Positions 8,372-16,351 of a stretch of DNA of 64,000 bases are shown piece after piece. The DNA is from Stenotrophomonas maltophilia (GTDB taxonomy: Bacteria > Pseudomonadota > Gammaproteobacteria > Xanthomonadales > Xanthomonadaceae). Where the stretch lies: contig NZ_CP033877.1 in NCBI RefSeq assembly GCF_006970445.1, forward strand, positions 3,542,750 to 3,606,749, read 5' to 3'. The notes under the pieces are model-generated. The model saw nothing but the letters and a program-made list of their open reading frames with translations. It ran no database searches and had not been told where the DNA came from. The translations under genes were made by a program, and so were the position numbers. Position 1 is the stretch's first letter; each line of letters opens with the position of its first letter.

Positions 8372-8467
8372 AACGCCTCGCGCGCGATCGACACAACGCA
8401 GCAGCAGGCGTTGGCGGAATTGTTTACCGAGGGCTATGCGCAGCGACTGGCGCAGAAGATGCCGTGA
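8372..8467 (+). pseudogene. Possible 3' fragment of a gene cut at the att site
   Basis: Immediately inside the distal att repeat an open frame encodes about 31 residues ending QALAELFTEGYAQRLAQKMP and then a stop. It reads like the amphipathic C-terminus of a real protein, but no start codon with a ribosome binding site precedes it; the frame only opens through the duplicated tRNA sequence. It may be the tail of a lost island gene. Weak support. Confidence 0.25.
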
Positions 8468-8499
8468 TGCGTTTCATTCCGGCACTGGCAGACGTGATG

Positions 8500-8880
8500 T
8501 CAGCCGAATCGATTCTCTTCTTCGCTGCCCGGAAGCAGCATGACGGGGAACAGAACGAACACACCCAATGGAATGAAGGCAATGACGACGTACCAGCCGG
8601 ACTCGTCGATGTCGTGCAGTCTACGCACGGCCAATGCCAGCATCGGGGGAAGGAAGACGAGGACCGCGATGATCGCCAACACCTGTCCCAGTATCCCAAG
8701 TTGCCGGGACAGCTCCCAATCGAACAGATCAGTGCCGATCAGCCAGTAGCCGATGTTCATCAGGCTGTAGCTGAGCCCTGCCACCAGAAGGCCCAGCAGG
8801 GAAAACGACCAGAATTCGATGCGGTCGGAGCGCCCTGAAAAATCAAGGCACCGCCTGAGTGGCGCAAGTGCAGCGATCAT
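8500..8880 (-). CDS. DUF805 family inner-membrane protein
   Basis: A 126-aa hydrophobic protein with about four transmembrane segments. The opening (LRRCLDFSGRSDRIEFWSF) carries the F.GR..R.EFW motif that defines DUF805, and the VRRLHDIDESGWY motif lies just before the last third. The ATG at 8880 has GGAG 5 nt upstream; an in-frame TTG at 8895 is less likely. The function of DUF805 proteins is unknown, though they are common on islands and often sit beside membrane or stress genes. It is the only complete gene in the tRNA-Gly island remnant, so it was probably acquired with that element. Confidence 0.85.
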   Translation of the reverse strand: MIAALAPLRRCLDFSGRSDRIEFWSFSLLGLLVAGLSYSLMNIGYWLIGTDLFDWELSRQLGILGQVLAIIAVLVFLPPMLALAVRRLHDIDESGWYVVIAFIPLGVFVLFPVMLLPGSEEENRFG

Positions 8881-9123
8881 TGACGCTCCAGTCAACGTGG
8901 TGATGGAAACCAGCAGCTAACGATCTTTTAGCACTTTCAAACCCAGCCACGACTGAACCTGACGGCGGGGTAGAACGGCGAATACGGCAAGCCATCCATC
9001 AGCCACTACAACCGGGATGCATGTATGAAAGAAGAGCGCTTGCAACGCCACTGCCATGCGATGGACTGTGAAGCGGCGCAGAGGGAACGGAGCGCCTGAG
9101 ACGGCGCAAACCGTTGGGAGACA

Positions 9124-9197
9124 TGGAGCGGGCGATGGGAATCGAACCCACGTCAGTAGCTTGGGAAGCTACAGCTCTACCATTGAGCTACGCCCGC
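9124..9197 (-). tRNA. tRNA-Gly (anticodon CCC)
   Basis: The minus strand folds into a full cloverleaf: acceptor GCGGGCG / CGCCCGC, D arm GCTC...GAGC, anticodon stem GTAGC / GCTAC with loop TTCCCAA, and T arm around TTCGATT. The CCA end is encoded. Loop positions 34-36 read CCC, so it decodes GGG. The gene doubles as the attachment site of the island remnant on its 3' side. Confidence 0.95.
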
Positions 9198-9260
9198 AGC
9201 GCGGGTGAAAGTCTATGCGGAGCGGCCGGTACAGCGCAATGGTGGCCACCGTATCCGCGA

Positions 9261-9300
9261 GGGGTCAGAGCCCTTTCCTTGCGGAAAGGGATCCGACCCC
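9261..9300. repeat. GGGGTCAGA-family hairpin, copy 1
   Basis: GGGGTCAGAGCCCTTTCC pairs with GGAAAGGGATCCGACCCC across a 4-nt loop. It lies between tRNA-Gly and the 3' end of estA. Members of this family recur at nine loci in the window, mostly just after stop codons. Confidence 0.8.
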
Positions 9301-9312
9301 GGCGGGCATTGC

Positions 9313-11148
9313 TTAGAACGTGCCGCTGAAGTTGGCGAACAGGGTAGCGTCCTGCGCACGCTTCTGGCCGGTCGAAGCACTCAGGCCGAAGTTGCTCTGC
9401 AGGCCGAACAGTTCGGTACGGGCACCCAGCACGACGGTGGCGTAGTTCTTGTCGAAGTTCAGGCCCGGCACGCGGTAGTTGCCCAGTTCCGGCAGGGTCT
9501 GCAGCCAGGCGCTGGCCTGCTTGGTGTCCTCGAACTCATGATCGTAGGTCACCTGCGCGTACGGCTTGACGGCGCCGCCATCGAAGCGGGCCTGCCAGCC
9601 GAGGCGGCCGACGGTCGAATCGACGTTCTGGCGGTCGTAGCCCAGTGCGGTGGCCAGGGTGCCAGCCGCGGCGCTTTCGGTGTAGCCGTCGATCTTCACC
9701 TTCTGCCAGATCACCGAGGCGATCGGGCCGTGGCGGAAGCCGCCTTCAGTGCCGAACTCGTAACCGGCGTTCAGGGCCGCGGTCAGGTTGCTGCCGTCCG
9801 GCGAACCACCGTGCTCGCGGGTGGCCGGGCCCAGCTGGACCTTGCGATTCACGTCATAGGACAGCCAGGTGTAGCTGACCTGGCCGTTCACCCAGATGCG
9901 ATCGCCATACCAGCCGGCGAACAGACCGGCGGTGGTGTCCTTCTGGGTGAAGTCGCCACGGCTGTTGCCGAAGTCGGCGTTGAGGCGACCGAAGCCGGCG
10001 AAGCCGCCGAACACCATACCGTCGCGTGCCCAGTCGATACCGAACAGGCCAGCCGGGGCCAGGCCGTCGTACAGGTCGGCGTGATCGTAGCGCTGCAGGT
10101 CACCACGCACGCCACCCCACCAGGACAGCCCGTCAGCCGGACGACCACCCAGGTGCATGCTGACCTGGTCGGCGCGCGAGCGGCCGATGGTCTGTGCCGA
10201 GTGGCTCAGCACCTGCTGCAGGCGCGGTGCTTCCAGCACCGAGACCGCGTACTGGCCCAGCAGCTGATGGCCGGCGGTGGTCGGGTGCACGCCATCGGCG
10301 AACAGGTAGGTATTGGCCGCATCCGGGCTGACGTAGCTGGTCGGGTTGCAGGTCAGGATGCTCTGCGTCGAGTTGGCCGGGTCGATCTTGCAGCCGGTGC
10401 TGGTGACGTTGGTGAAGCCGTACATGCCCGGGTTGGCTGCGACTTCGCCCAGCACGGTGAAGGTATCGAGCGGGATGAACTCGATGCCGGCCTGCTTCAG
10501 GCCGCCGTACAGCGCCTTGTTGTAACCGGCCGACAGTGCGGTGGCGGTGGCGGCATTCGGGCCGCGGAAGGCCGGGGTCAGGCCGACGTTGGGCAGGTTC
10601 GGCACCAGCACGTACTCGGCACCGGCCTGCTTCAGCGCGCCCACCAGGGTGATCTGGTCGGTGACGGCCGCGCCGATGATGGCCTGTGCCTGCGCCGGCG
10701 CAGCAGCGGCTGCAAACAGGTCGTTGGCACCGCCCCACACCGTGTACAGGACGTTGGCGTCAGCCTTGCCGCCATTCGCGGCCAGGTAACGGGCCGCCTG
10801 CGACTTCAGCGACGGGATGGTGCCCATCGCGCTCGGCACGTCCACGCCGACGCGTGCGCCGCCGACCGCATAGTTGTCACCGCTCTGGCCGTTGCCGTTT
10901 GCGGCGCCGTTGACGCCGTAGTAATTGGCGACCTGCTGCGACCACACCCAGCCCGGGTTGGTGGTGAACTGGCCGGTGACCGGCTGCACGCCGGCCGGCA
11001 GCAGCGGGCGGAAATAGCCGGCATCGGTGAGGCTGTCACCGAAGAACACGGCCTTGGAATACGGGGATTCGCCTGCCATGGCCGGAAGCGCGGCCAGCGC
11101 GATCGCGGCCGCCATCAGGGAGCGGATCGGGCGTTTGCTGAGCAGCAT
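9313..11148 (-). CDS. estA: Autotransporter GDSL esterase, EstA-like
   Basis: A 611-aa outer-membrane esterase. A signal peptide (1-25) leads into a GDSL hydrolase domain: FFGDSLTDAG with the nucleophile S39, GGAND at 139-143, and the catalytic pair in DGVHPT (D285, H288). From about residue 330 to the end is an autotransporter beta-barrel that finishes with a C-terminal Phe (NFSGTF). The size and order match Pseudomonas EstA, which holds its esterase domain on the cell surface. The ATG at 11148 has AGGAG upstream; the frame extends further 5' but only as junk. It is monocistronic. Likely substrates are glycerol esters, by family inference. Confidence 0.9.
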   Translation of the reverse strand: MLLSKRPIRSLMAAAIALAALPAMAGESPYSKAVFFGDSLTDAGYFRPLLPAGVQPVTGQFTTNPGWVWSQQVANYYGVNGAANGNGQSGDNYAVGGARVGVDVPSAMGTIPSLKSQAARYLAANGGKADANVLYTVWGGANDLFAAAAAPAQAQAIIGAAVTDQITLVGALKQAGAEYVLVPNLPNVGLTPAFRGPNAATATALSAGYNKALYGGLKQAGIEFIPLDTFTVLGEVAANPGMYGFTNVTSTGCKIDPANSTQSILTCNPTSYVSPDAANTYLFADGVHPTTAGHQLLGQYAVSVLEAPRLQQVLSHSAQTIGRSRADQVSMHLGGRPADGLSWWGGVRGDLQRYDHADLYDGLAPAGLFGIDWARDGMVFGGFAGFGRLNADFGNSRGDFTQKDTTAGLFAGWYGDRIWVNGQVSYTWLSYDVNRKVQLGPATREHGGSPDGSNLTAALNAGYEFGTEGGFRHGPIASVIWQKVKIDGYTESAAAGTLATALGYDRQNVDSTVGRLGWQARFDGGAVKPYAQVTYDHEFEDTKQASAWLQTLPELGNYRVPGLNFDKNYATVVLGARTELFGLQSNFGLSASTGQKRAQDATLFANFSGTF

Positions 11149-11356
11149 GTAAAAAACTCCTGTGGGGATATCGTTGAGGACCCGGCGGACGTACGCCGGC
11201 GCACGGTGAATGGTTTCACTGCGCCGCGTTTTGCTCACGCTGCGCCGCCGCATGGATTGTCGCCCGGCCCACGGCTGCGGAGTGTGCCGACAGTCGCGTC
11301 CTGGACGGATTGCAGCGGTTCTGACGGCAATTGCGACGATCGGCGACAATACCGGC

Positions 11357-11557
11357 ATGAACATCCAGCTCAACGGCGAACCCCGTACCCTGCCCGCTTC
11401 GGCGACCCTCCACGACCTGCTGCTGGCCGAGCAGCTGTTGCAGCGCCGGGTGGCGGTCGAGGTCAACGGCGAGATCGTCAGCCGCAGCCGCCATGGCGAG
11501 CACGTGCTGGCCGAAGGTGACGTGGTGGAGATCGTGCACGCGCTGGGTGGGGGCTGA
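11357..11557 (+). CDS. thiS: ThiS sulfur-carrier protein
   Basis: A 66-aa ubiquitin-fold sulfur carrier for thiazole synthesis in thiamine biosynthesis. It begins [18 protein letters not shown] and ends with the GGG tail whose terminal Gly is adenylated and then thiocarboxylated. The partner ThiG is the next gene. A GACAAT hexamer ends 6 nt before the ATG with CTGACG 18 nt further up; with no Shine-Dalgarno sequence this suggests a leaderless message. The upstream extension of the frame is not coding. Confidence 0.93.
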   Translation: MNIQLNGEPRTLPASATLHDLLLAEQLLQRRVAVEVNGEIVSRSRHGEHVLAEGDVVEIVHALGGG

Positions 11558-11568
11558 GGCCTGCCTTG

Positions 11569-11641
11569 GTAGTGCCGGCCGCTGGCCGGCAATCCGACGC
11601 TGTGAGGCACCCTGCATCTGCCGGCCAGCGGCCGGCACTAC
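11569..11641. repeat. SMAG dimer between thiS and thiG
   Basis: Two inverted copies of GTAGTGCCGGCCGCTGGCC flank a 27-nt spacer. Each copy is itself a palindrome with the GTAG head that names the SMAG repeats of S. maltophilia. It sits 12 nt after the thiS stop and may fold into one large hairpin in the transcript, which would give thiS and thiG different message levels. Confidence 0.9.
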
Positions 11642-11711
11642 CCTCACCCTCCCGCGGACAGCAGCACCTCTGCGTGACCCCATCTTCAGGCGGATAAGCG
11701 ATAATCGCGCC

Positions 11712-12506
11712 ATGAACGTTCATGTCTCCCCCGATTCGCTGGTGATCGCCGGCAAGACCTATGGCTCGCGGCTGCTGACCGGCACCGGCAAGTTCAAGGA
11801 CCTGGAAGAAACCCGCCTGGCCACCGAGGCCGCTGGCGCCCAGATCGTCACCGTGGCCATCCGCCGCACCAACATCGGGCAGAACCCGGGCGAGCCGAAC
11901 CTGCTGGACGTGCTGCCGCCGGAGCGCTTCACCATCCTGCCCAACACCGCCGGCTGCTACACCGCCGAGGACGCCGTGCGTACCTGCCGCCTGGCCCGTG
12001 AGCTGCTGGACGGCCACAACCTGACCAAGCTGGAAGTACTGGGCGACCAGAAGACCCTGTACCCGGACGTGATGCAGACCCTCAAGGCCGCCGAACAGCT
12101 GGTCAAGGACGGCTTCGAGGTGATGGTCTACACCTCCGACGACCCGATCCTGGCCAAGCGCCTGGAAGAGATCGGCTGCGCTGCGGTGATGCCGCTGGCC
12201 GCGCCGATCGGCTCGGGCCTGGGCATCCAGAACAAGTACAACCTGCTGCAGATCATCGAAGACGCCAAGGTGCCGATCATCGTTGATGCCGGCGTGGGCA
12301 CCGCGTCGGACGCGGCGATTGCGATGGAGCTGGGCTGCGACGGCGTGCTGATGAATACCGCCATCGCCGGTGCACGCAGCCCGGTGCTGATGGCCAGTGC
12401 GATGCGCAAGGCGGTCGAGGCCGGCCGCGAGGCCTTCCTGGCCGGGCGCATTCCGCGCAAGCGCTACGCCAGCGCCTCCTCCCCGGTGGATGGGCTGATC
12501 GGCTGA
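11712..12506 (+). CDS. thiG: Thiazole synthase ThiG
   Basis: A 264-aa TIM-barrel enzyme that builds the thiazole phosphate of thiamine from 1-deoxyxylulose 5-phosphate, dehydroglycine and ThiS thiocarboxylate. Full-length signatures include [43 protein letters not shown] with the Schiff-base Lys region, GSGLGIQN and [12 protein letters not shown]. The ATG is preceded by GATAAT ending 6 nt upstream, a likely leaderless start, so it may have its own promoter after the SMAG dimer. Its stop TGA overlaps the start of trmB. Confidence 0.96.
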   Translation: MNVHVSPDSLVIAGKTYGSRLLTGTGKFKDLEETRLATEAAGAQIVTVAIRRTNIGQNPGEPNLLDVLPPERFTILPNTAGCYTAEDAVRTCRLARELLDGHNLTKLEVLGDQKTLYPDVMQTLKAAEQLVKDGFEVMVYTSDDPILAKRLEEIGCAAVMPLAAPIGSGLGIQNKYNLLQIIEDAKVPIIVDAGVGTASDAAIAMELGCDGVLMNTAIAGARSPVLMASAMRKAVEAGREAFLAGRIPRKRYASASSPVDGLIG

Positions 12507-13240
12507 TGACCAATCCTTTCGACAGCGCCGGTTCCAAGGCCCCGCCCAAGCCCTTCACCGTAAGCGAGGGCCGCCGCGAGGTGCGCAGCTTCGTGTTGCG
12601 CCAGGGTCGCTTCACCCCTGCCCAGCAGCGCGCGTTCGACGAACGCTGGCCGCGCTTCGGCATCGATTACAACGGCCAGCCGCGTGACCTGGACGCCACC
12701 TTCGGCCGCCCGGCACACAAGGTGCTGGAAATCGGCTTCGGCAATGGTGCCGCGCTGCGCTTCGCCGCCCAGCACGACCCGTCGCGGGACTACATCGGCA
12801 TCGAGGTGCACGCCCCGGGCGTGGGCCGGCTGCTGAACGCGCTGGCCGACGACAACGCCGACCATGTGCGCCTGTACCACCACGATGCGGTGGAAGTGCT
12901 GCAGAACGAGATCGCCGACGGCGCGCTCGATGAAGTGCGCATCTACTTCCCGGACCCGTGGCACAAGAAGCGCCACAACAAGCGCCGTCTGCTGCAGCCG
13001 GCGTTCGCCGACCTGCTGGTGCGCAAGCTGCGCCCGGGTGGCCGCCTGCACTGCGCGACCGACTGGGAAGACTACGCCGAACAGATGTGGGACGTGCTCG
13101 ATGCCACCGCCGGCCTGGTCAACCGCGCCGGCCCGCGTGGCAGCGTGCCGCGCCCGGACTGGCGCCCGCAGACCCACTTCGAGACCCGCGGCCAGAAGCT
13201 CGGCCACGGCGTCTGGGACCTGCTGTACGACCGCACCTGA
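12506..13240 (+). CDS. trmB: tRNA (guanine-N7-)-methyltransferase TrmB
   Basis: A 244-aa SAM-dependent enzyme that makes m7G46 in tRNA. The SAM site is [13 protein letters not shown], followed by [14 protein letters not shown], and the TrmB-specific [17 protein letters not shown] motif holds the catalytic Asp and Arg. The C-terminal [15 protein letters not shown] is also typical. The first base of the ATG is the last base of the thiG stop codon, so translation is coupled. The N-terminal extension of about 40 residues is longer than in E. coli but normal for Xanthomonadaceae. Confidence 0.95.
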   Translation: MTNPFDSAGSKAPPKPFTVSEGRREVRSFVLRQGRFTPAQQRAFDERWPRFGIDYNGQPRDLDATFGRPAHKVLEIGFGNGAALRFAAQHDPSRDYIGIEVHAPGVGRLLNALADDNADHVRLYHHDAVEVLQNEIADGALDEVRIYFPDPWHKKRHNKRRLLQPAFADLLVRKLRPGGRLHCATDWEDYAEQMWDVLDATAGLVNRAGPRGSVPRPDWRPQTHFETRGQKLGHGVWDLLYDRT

Positions 13241-13267
13241 CGATCGCCTGAGGACACTGCGCCCCAC

Positions 13268-15115
13268 ATGGATACCGCGCTGACGCTGACCAACGACATG
13301 AAGCTCGTGCTCGGGCTGGTCGGCTTCACGATGGCGATGTTCCTGTTCGAGCGCATCCGCGCCGACGTGGTCGCGCTGGTGGTGCTGGTGGTGCTCGGCG
13401 TCACCGGCCTGATCGCGCCGGAGGAGATCTTCGGCGGTTTCTCCGGTAACGCGGTGATGAGCATCATCGCCACCACCATCCTCGGTGCGGGCCTGGACCG
13501 CACCGGGGCGCTGAACCGGCTGGCCGCCTGGCTGCTGCGGCGCGGCCACGGTGTCGAGCAGCGGCTGCTGATGATGACCACGGCCATCGCTGGCCTGAAC
13601 TCGTCCTTCATGCAGAACCCGTCGGTGATGGCGTTGTACCTGCCGGTCGCCTCGCGACTGGCGGCGCGCACCGGGCTGACGATGCAGCGCCTGCTGCTGC
13701 CGATCTCGGCGGCCATCGTAATGGGCGGCGCGCTGACCATGGTCGGCAACTCGCCGCTGATCCTGCTGAACGATCTGCTGGCCTCGGCCAACAACAACCT
13801 GCCCTCCGGCCTGGCCACCATCGAGCCGCTGCGCATGTTCGCGCCGTTGCCGATCGGCGTGGCGCTGCTGATCGCCTCGCTGCTGTACTTCCGCTACTAC
13901 GGCGACCGCAAGCTGATCGAAGAGGAAAGCCTGGTCAACGACGGGGTCACCCCGGCGCGCACCGAGAGCTACTTCGCCAAGACCTATGGCATCGAAGGCG
14001 ATGTATTCGAGCTGGTGGTGACCGCCGAAAGCCCGCTGGTGGGCATGACCCTGGGCGAGGCCGAGACCCTGCACGACGCGCCGCTGCTGCTGGCGTTGAA
14101 GACCGGCAACGACACCCGCTTGGCGCCGCCGGCGGAGATGCGCATCTGGGTCGGCAGCGTGCTGGGCGCGATGGGCCCGCGCGAGCAGATCAACGACTTC
14201 GCGCAGAACCAGTTCCTGCGCATGTCCTCGCGCCTGAAGCACCTGGGCGATCTGTTCAACCCCAGCCGCGCCGGCATTTCCGAGGCGGTGGTGCCGCCGA
14301 CCTCGAACGTGATCGGCAAGAGCGCGGCCGACCTGCGCCTGCGCAAGGAACGCGGCATCAGCCTGCTGGCGATCAACCGCGACAAGCAGGTGATCCGCGA
14401 GGATGTGCGCGACGTGCAGCTGCGCGCCGGCGACATGCTGGTGTTCCACAGCATCTGGACCGATCTGGCGCAGGCCGCCCGCAGTCGCGACTTCGTGGTG
14501 GTGACCGACTACCCGACCGGCGAGCAGCGCCCGCACAAGTTCAAGATCGCGATGGCGATCTTCGCGCTGACCATCCTGATCGCGCTGACCAGCAAGCTGC
14601 CGGTGGCGCTGACGCTGATGACCGGCGTGGCCGGCATGCTGCTGACCGGCGTGCTGCGCATGGACGAGGCCTATGCCTCGATCAACTGGAAGACGGTGTT
14701 CATGATGGCCGGGCTGATCCCGCTCGGCTGGGCGATGGACTCCAGCGGCGCGGCCGCGTGGGTGGCCGGCCATACCATCGACAAGCTGCCGACCGGCATT
14801 CCGGTGTGGGTGCTGGAGGTGGCCCTTGCGCTGCTGACCACGGCGTTCTCCCTGGTGATCAGCCATGTGGGTGCGACCATCGTGATGGTGCCGATCGCGG
14901 TGAACCTGGCGCTGGCGGCGGGCGGCAACCCGACCGCGTTCGCGCTGATCGTGGCGCTGTCGGCCTCCAACAACCTGATGACGGCCTCCAACCCGGTGAT
15001 CTCGATGATCACCGGCCCGGCCAACTACACTCCGCGCGAGATGTGGCGGGTCGGCGGCCCGCTGTCGCTGATCTACACGCTGGTGGTGGTGTCGATGATC
15101 AACCTGATGTTCTGA
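13268..15115 (+). CDS. SLC13-type permease with two TrkA-C domains
   Basis: A 615-aa inner-membrane transporter. The N- and C-terminal membrane halves (about residues 12-210 and 430-615) are of the divalent anion:Na+ symporter / ArsB-like fold and contain the paired SNNLMTASNPV-type hairpin motif. Between them are two soluble RCK_C (TrkA-C) domains at about 240-315 and 335-410, the second holding GDMLVFHSIWTDL. Such proteins are annotated as sulfate, dicarboxylate or unknown-anion permeases. The substrate cannot be read here. It follows trmB by 27 nt and may share its transcript. Confidence 0.85.
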   Translation: MDTALTLTNDMKLVLGLVGFTMAMFLFERIRADVVALVVLVVLGVTGLIAPEEIFGGFSGNAVMSIIATTILGAGLDRTGALNRLAAWLLRRGHGVEQRLLMMTTAIAGLNSSFMQNPSVMALYLPVASRLAARTGLTMQRLLLPISAAIVMGGALTMVGNSPLILLNDLLASANNNLPSGLATIEPLRMFAPLPIGVALLIASLLYFRYYGDRKLIEEESLVNDGVTPARTESYFAKTYGIEGDVFELVVTAESPLVGMTLGEAETLHDAPLLLALKTGNDTRLAPPAEMRIWVGSVLGAMGPREQINDFAQNQFLRMSSRLKHLGDLFNPSRAGISEAVVPPTSNVIGKSAADLRLRKERGISLLAINRDKQVIREDVRDVQLRAGDMLVFHSIWTDLAQAARSRDFVVVTDYPTGEQRPHKFKIAMAIFALTILIALTSKLPVALTLMTGVAGMLLTGVLRMDEAYASINWKTVFMMAGLIPLGWAMDSSGAAAWVAGHTIDKLPTGIPVWVLEVALALLTTAFSLVISHVGATIVMVPIAVNLALAAGGNPTAFALIVALSASNNLMTASNPVISMITGPANYTPREMWRVGGPLSLIYTLVVVSMINLMF

Positions 15116-15193
15116 GGTTGGAGTTTGTTGGCAGGGCTGCGCCCTGCACCCGCAGAGGCCGAAGCAACAGCAACAGCGGGCATTCCGTGGGAT

Positions 15194-15375
15194 GGCGAGG
15201 CACTGTGGGTTTGCGGGGACGCCGTAAACCCCCCTCCGGGGTCCGGCCCAGCCGCTGGCGGCTGTGCGTTCGGGCGCTTGCGAAGCGGTGCTTCGCAAGC
15301 AAAGCACCCTCACCCATGGGGGCTTGGTCGCGGCATCCATGCCGCTCACACCCCGCAAACCCACAGTGCCCCGCC
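15194..15375. repeat. Three-way-junction element E1 (solitary, with inserted core)
   Basis: The outer arms at 15194-15218 and 15351-15375 (GGCGAGGCACTGTGGG... and its complement) pair at nearly all of 25 positions. Next to them are the family core GACGCCGTAAA on the left and GGCATCCATGCC on the right. About 80 extra bases split the first inner hairpin and themselves contain a hairpin, TTGCGAAGC...GCTTCGCAA. Left of it are CAGGGCTGCGCCCTG and a CAACAGCAACAGC tract; right of it is CTTCGACAGTTT. This is the only unpaired member of the family. The rest of the 386-bp gap to the Rieske gene holds only these flanks and SMAG repeats. Confidence 0.8.
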
Positions 15376-15402
15376 TTCGACAGTTTCACGCGGCTGGTGG
15401 TG

Positions 15403-15491
15403 GGTGCCGACCGTTGGTCGGCACGGATCTCGCTCTGGTAGCTGTCGACCTTGGTCGACACGGCTTTTGTAGAGTCGAGCCGTGCTCGACT
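15403..15491. repeat. Cluster of three SMAG-type palindromes
   Basis: Three different short palindromes stand in a row: GTGCCGACC-GTT-GGTCGGCAC (15404-15424), GTAGCTGTCGACC...GGTCGACA (15438-15460) and GTAGAGTCGAGC...GCTCGACT (15469-15491). The last two carry the GTAG head. They represent separate SMAG subfamilies side by side, between the convergent permease and Rieske genes. Confidence 0.8.
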
Positions 15492-15501
15492 GCTTCTGGC
15501 C

Positions 15502-15837
15502 TCAGGCCAGATAGACCTGCCCATCACGCACGTCCACCGGCACCGCACGCAGGCGGTCGCCCTTGCACGGGCCGGCGATGCAGTCACCACTGTCCAGCGC
15601 GAACGAGGCGCCGTGCGCGGCGCACACCAGATGACCCTCGCGGCTCTTCAGGAATTGCCCCGGCGCCCAGTCCAGACGGCGGCCAGCGTGCGGGCAGATG
15701 TTCAGGAACGCGCGCACCTGCTCGCCGTCGCGGTACAGCACCAGCGATTCGGCATCGCCATCGACCACCGCTTCGACCTCGGCAAACGTGCCATCGGCAA
15801 TGGCATCAAGGGCGATCAGGGCAGCAGCGGCAGTCAT
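15502..15837 (-). CDS. Rieske [2Fe-2S] ferredoxin-like protein
   Basis: A 111-aa soluble Rieske protein. The cluster ligands are visible as C48-x-H50 (NICPHAGRRLDW) and C72-x2-H75 (CAAHGASF). Length and layout match the small NirD-like or dioxygenase-ferredoxin class. The ATG at 15837 is chosen because the upstream extension is unlike the family. No oxygenase or reductase gene is adjacent, so its electron partner is unknown. Its 3' end faces the E1/SMAG cluster. Confidence 0.9.
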   Translation of the reverse strand: MTAAAALIALDAIADGTFAEVEAVVDGDAESLVLYRDGEQVRAFLNICPHAGRRLDWAPGQFLKSREGHLVCAAHGASFALDSGDCIAGPCKGDRLRAVPVDVRDGQVYLA

Positions 15838-15912
15838 GGCGAAGGCTCGGACAGTAAACCGGCATTGTCGCACGCCCACTCAGGTGACTGGCTGCGACAT
15901 GAACACAAGTCA

Positions 15913-15940
15913 TTGATCCGTAATAAGCACAGGCTATATT
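15913..15940 (+). promoter_or_regulatory. Sigma70-type promoter of the small membrane protein gene
   Basis: TTGATC and TATATT are separated by 16 nt in a conspicuously AT-rich stretch, with transcription expected to start near 15947. The only downstream gene is at 16016. Confidence 0.6.
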
Positions 15941-16015
15941 TAACGAGTTTTTCACTCAATGACAGTGGCGCGTCCCGATACTCTGGTTTCGCTGATCCCA
16001 GCCTATCGAGCCGCC

Positions 16016-16297
16016 ATGTTCAATCGCGCATCCGCCTTCAACCAGTTCCGCACCCTGTTCGCGCCGCGCAAGCCGCGTCACCCGCTGGTGCGCGTTGCCG
16101 TGGGCCTGCTTGGCCTGGCGATCCTGGCGGCGATGGTGTTCATCGGTGTGTTCGTCGGTGCGGCGATGATCCTGGTCGGCCTGGCGTGGAAGCTGCTGGC
16201 CTCGCGCAAGCCGGGCGTTGCCCGTCCGGTCGACCCGACCGTGGTCGAAGGCGAGTACCGCGTGGTGCGCAAGCCGGTGTTGCCGGCCTCGCGTTGA
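16016..16297 (+). CDS. Small single-pass or two-pass membrane protein
   Basis: A 93-aa protein with one long hydrophobic stretch (about residues 27-62), probably one or two membrane helices, between a basic N-terminus and a basic tail ending PVLPASR. An earlier ATG at 15959 is in frame, but the start at 16016 has a GAG site just upstream and follows the predicted promoter with a normal leader. No homologue or function is recognised. Confidence 0.65.
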   Translation: MFNRASAFNQFRTLFAPRKPRHPLVRVAVGLLGLAILAAMVFIGVFVGAAMILVGLAWKLLASRKPGVARPVDPTVVEGEYRVVRKPVLPASR

Positions 16298-16351
16298 TCC
16301 AGGCCTTCCGCGCCCGCTGACGGCGGGCGCCATGCGTTCTAGACTGCCGGC

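Larger units (their letters stand above)
8340..9155. mobile_element. Remnant of an element integrated at tRNA-Gly
   Basis: Direct 32-bp repeats, one of them the 3' end of the intact tRNA-Gly gene, bound about 750 bp. The interior holds a DUF805 gene, a possible gene fragment (8372-8467) and about 240 bp with nothing recognisable beyond a doubtful 24-codon frame at 9025. Three 60-base lines that I counted (starting 8521, 8941 and 9001) are 55-62% GC, modestly below the coding surroundings. No integrase remains, so this is either a decayed island or a very small cargo left after deletion. Confidence 0.65.

Noticed and set aside
9025..9099. A 24-codon frame (starting MKEERLQRHCHAMD) within the tRNA-Gly island
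   Set aside because: Too short, no clear ribosome binding site and no recognisable homology; kept only as part of the island interior.
12464..15364. A 966-codon open frame on the minus strand opposite trmB and the SLC13 gene
   Set aside because: It is the antisense shadow of two well-supported genes. Its translation is His/Gln/Arg-rich without domains, which is what high-GC codon bias produces on the opposite strand.
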